From assembly GCF_020410745.1 (NCBI RefSeq), contig NZ_CP084528.1:806001-870000 (forward strand): a stretch of 64,000 bases of DNA, written 5' to 3'. A program made the translations under genes and the position numbers. The DNA is from Kaistella polysaccharea (GTDB lineage: Bacteria; Bacteroidota; Bacteroidia; Flavobacteriales; Weeksellaceae). This document shows, one piece after another, positions 62,416 to 64,000 of the stretch. Under the pieces are notes generated by a model. It was not told where the DNA came from, did not search any database, and saw only the letters and a program-made list of their open reading frames with translations. Within the stretch, counting starts at the first letter, position 1; every line of letters starts with the position of its first letter.

Positions 62416-63978
62416 TTATTTACCGATGCAAAACTTAGAAAAAATATTCCCCAGAACCTCATCATTTGTAAACTCTCCGGAAATCTCTCCCAATTGCTCC
62501 AGCGCATTTCTCAACTCATACGCCAACAATTCGGTATGAATCCCTGAACTCACCGCCTCCTCCACCTGAAGAACAGATTGCAGCGATTTCTGCAAGGCAT
62601 CAAAATGCCTTTGATTCGTAATGATCACATTGCTTTCCTGATCTTTCAAATTCTCCACGTAATCGATCAAAACCGTTTTCACGGCTTCAATTCCCGTTTG
62701 ATCTTTCGCGGAGATCCTCAACAATTCATCACAATAATCCGGAAACAATTCCAGGTTTAAAGTGGCGTCAAATTCGTTTGGAGTTTCGTCGTTGGTCAAA
62801 TCCACTTTATTATGAACCAGCACAATTTTCAAATCCTCGCGGTGGAATTCCTTTACAAAAGCAATCACTTCTGCAGGCGAAGAATCGTGCTCATCGTAGA
62901 GATACAACAGTACTTTCGCCGAAGCAATTTTCTCCTTCGCTTTCGTTACGCCAATTTTCTCAATGATATCCGTTGTTTCCCGAAGTCCCGCCGTATCCAC
63001 AAACCGAAAAGCCGTTCCTTTCAAATGAATCACTTCCTCAATCGTATCGCGCGTCGTTCCCGCGATTTCAGAAACAATCGCTCTTTCCTCTTTCAACAAA
63101 GCATTCAAAAGCGTCGATTTCCCAGCGTTCGGTTTCCCGATAATAGCGACTTCTACTCCATTTTTCAGCGCATTCCCGTATTGGAAACTCTCAATCAAAG
63201 CGCTCAGTTTATGGCGCAAGTTGAGCAGCAATTTATTCATGGCGGTACGGTCCGCAAATTCCACATCCTCTTCCCCGAAATCCAGTTCCAGTTCAATCAG
63301 CGACGTAAAATTCAGCAAGTCATTTCTAAGGATCGAAATCTCATTCGTAATTCCCCCTTTTAACTGATTCAAAGCCACTTTCCGCGACGCCTCATTTTCG
63401 GAAGCAATCAAATCAGCAATCGATTCCGCCTGCGCCAGATCAATTCTGCCGTTCATAAAAGCACGCATCGTAAATTCCCCGGCTTTCGCCAGTCGCGCTC
63501 CATGCTTCACCAAAACTTCCAGAATTTTCTTCGCAATATGTGGAGATCCGTGAAAAGAAATTTCCACAGAATCTTCTGCCGTAAAGGTTTTCGGCGCTTT
63601 AAAAACCGAAACCATCACTTCATCGATTATTTCTGAATTGTCGGTTGTCGGTTGTCGGATGTCGGATGTACTTATATCACTTTCAAATCCTATACTTTGG
63701 TTCTTGGATCTTGATTCTTGACTCTCGTCAATCTCCTGTCCATTATCTATTATCTTTTCTCTTTCCTCTTGGCTCTTTTCACTTTTTACCTGGTTCTTAT
63801 CCACGATAAACCCATAATGAACCGTATGCGAATCCACCTCCTCCAGATTCTTACCGTCAAAAATTTTGGCTGCAATTTTAAAAGCCTGGTTACCCGAAAT
63901 TCTTATAATCCCAATAGCTCCAACTCCGTTTGCCGTGGCGATTGCACAAATAGTATCTTGATTTAAATTCACGTTCAT
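62416..63978 (-). CDS. mnmE: tRNA modification GTPase MnmE (TrmE) with N-terminal insertion
   Basis: A 520-residue GTPase that, with MnmG, installs the xm5 group on U34 of certain tRNAs. The N-terminal tetrahydrofolate domain, helical domain and embedded G domain are in order: G1 GKPNAGKSTLLN, G2 TTRDT, G3 DTAGLRE, G4 NKVD, and the essential C-terminal CIGK. The protein is about 55-60 residues longer than usual because of an insertion at residues 63-115 in the N-terminal domain, encoded by low-complexity repeats. The insert is in frame, so the enzyme may still work. Confidence 0.95.
   Translation of the reverse strand: MNVNLNQDTICAIATANGVGAIGIIRISGNQAFKIAAKIFDGKNLEEVDSHTVHYGFIVDKNQVKSEKSQEEREKIIDNGQEIDESQESRSKNQSIGFESDISTSDIRQPTTDNSEIIDEVMVSVFKAPKTFTAEDSVEISFHGSPHIAKKILEVLVKHGARLAKAGEFTMRAFMNGRIDLAQAESIADLIASENEASRKVALNQLKGGITNEISILRNDLLNFTSLIELELDFGEEDVEFADRTAMNKLLLNLRHKLSALIESFQYGNALKNGVEVAIIGKPNAGKSTLLNALLKEERAIVSEIAGTTRDTIEEVIHLKGTAFRFVDTAGLRETTDIIEKIGVTKAKEKIASAKVLLYLYDEHDSSPAEVIAFVKEFHREDLKIVLVHNKVDLTNDETPNEFDATLNLELFPDYCDELLRISAKDQTGIEAVKTVLIDYVENLKDQESNVIITNQRHFDALQKSLQSVLQVEEAVSSGIHTELLAYELRNALEQLGEISGEFTNDEVLGNIFSKFCIGK
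63634..63792. repeat. Heptamer-rich insertion inside mnmE
   Basis: A 159-bp in-frame block. It contains TGTCGGT, TGTCGGT, TGTCGGA, TGTCGGA (63639-63666) and then TTCTTGG, ATCTTGA, TTCTTGA, CTCTCGT (63701-63728), plus a pyrimidine-rich stretch to 63792. Heptamers shift the frame unless balanced, so the whole block keeping frame suggests selection. The peptide is hydrophilic (Lys, Glu, Ser, Asp) and probably a surface loop. Confidence 0.8.
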
Positions 63979-63982
63979 GCCG

Positions 63983-63990
63983 CAAAATTA
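63983..63990 (-). promoter_or_regulatory. -7 box of mnmE
   Basis: Minus strand TAATTTTG, an exact TAnnTTTG, ends only 4 nt before the mnmE ATG at 63978. Transcription would start at or within the start codon, implying a leaderless message. Confidence 0.4.
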
Positions 63991-64000
63991 CGGAATTATT

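Noticed and set aside
62812-63363. 183-residue plus-strand frame opposite mnmE
   Set aside because: Antisense to the G domain of mnmE; Arg/Phe/Asn-rich shadow composition.

Overview
The window comes from a low-GC member of the Bacteroidota, most likely Flavobacteriales and probably the Weeksellaceae (Chryseobacterium/Kaistella-like). That placement is an inference. It rests on repeated TAnnTTTG -7 promoter boxes, a CrtY-type lycopene cyclase, a M49 dipeptidyl peptidase III, DUF6448, DUF2147 and PepSY-like genes, and the AT-rich gene style. No rRNA, tRNA, CRISPR array or intact insertion sequence was found.

Layout. 1-8.3 kb: envelope and housekeeping genes (sensor kinase, PBP4-type DacB, YflT-like stress protein, Rel (p)ppGpp synthetase/hydrolase, NhaA, YihY/BrkB, RlmH). 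8.4-13.7 kb: UbiB-like kinase, a HipA-like kinase overlapping a DUF3037 gene, and a UvrD/PcrA helicase. 13.9-19.9 kb: a PAS histidine kinase with a receiver-only regulator, SecG, two family-2 glycosyltransferases, RecR and a lipoprotein. 20-30.5 kb: PepD, an APC permease, an AraC regulator, a Usp-GNAT-racemase operon and small stress or DUF proteins. 30.5-41.4 kb: AI-2E exporter, an OmpR/HK two-component system next to PepSY-like, PAP2 and DUF2147 genes, a phosphoesterase, a cold-shock-domain protein, a BCCT transporter and a vWA protein. 41.5-46.9 kb: a lipoprotein DPP III, then a stretch full of short palindromic repeats (core CTTCGACAGGCTCAGC or its complement) that surround an AraC-cupin-DUF6448 cluster and a stand-alone GIY-YIG nuclease. 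46.9-58.5 kb: a defence island on the minus strand, in the order hsdR, hsdM, hsdS, an unknown four-TM protein, mcrB with EVE-like domains, mcrC. 58.8-64 kb: an RsbQ-like hydrolase translationally coupled to a PAS histidine kinase, lycopene cyclase, and MnmE carrying an in-frame repeat insertion.

Most interesting points: (1) the unknown membrane protein between a type I RM system and McrBC; (2) the RsbQ-like hydrolase paired with a PAS histidine kinase instead of the PAS-PP2C phosphatase RsbP; (3) a solo GIY-YIG nuclease closely flanked by two direct copies of the palindromic repeat, which also occurs in clusters and, in frame, inside hsdS; (4) the HipA-like/DUF3037 overlapping pair; (5) a heptamer-rich in-frame insertion in MnmE. 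Several start sites were moved from the longest frame to an internal ATG because a -7 box overlaps the longer start or because the family start lies downstream.
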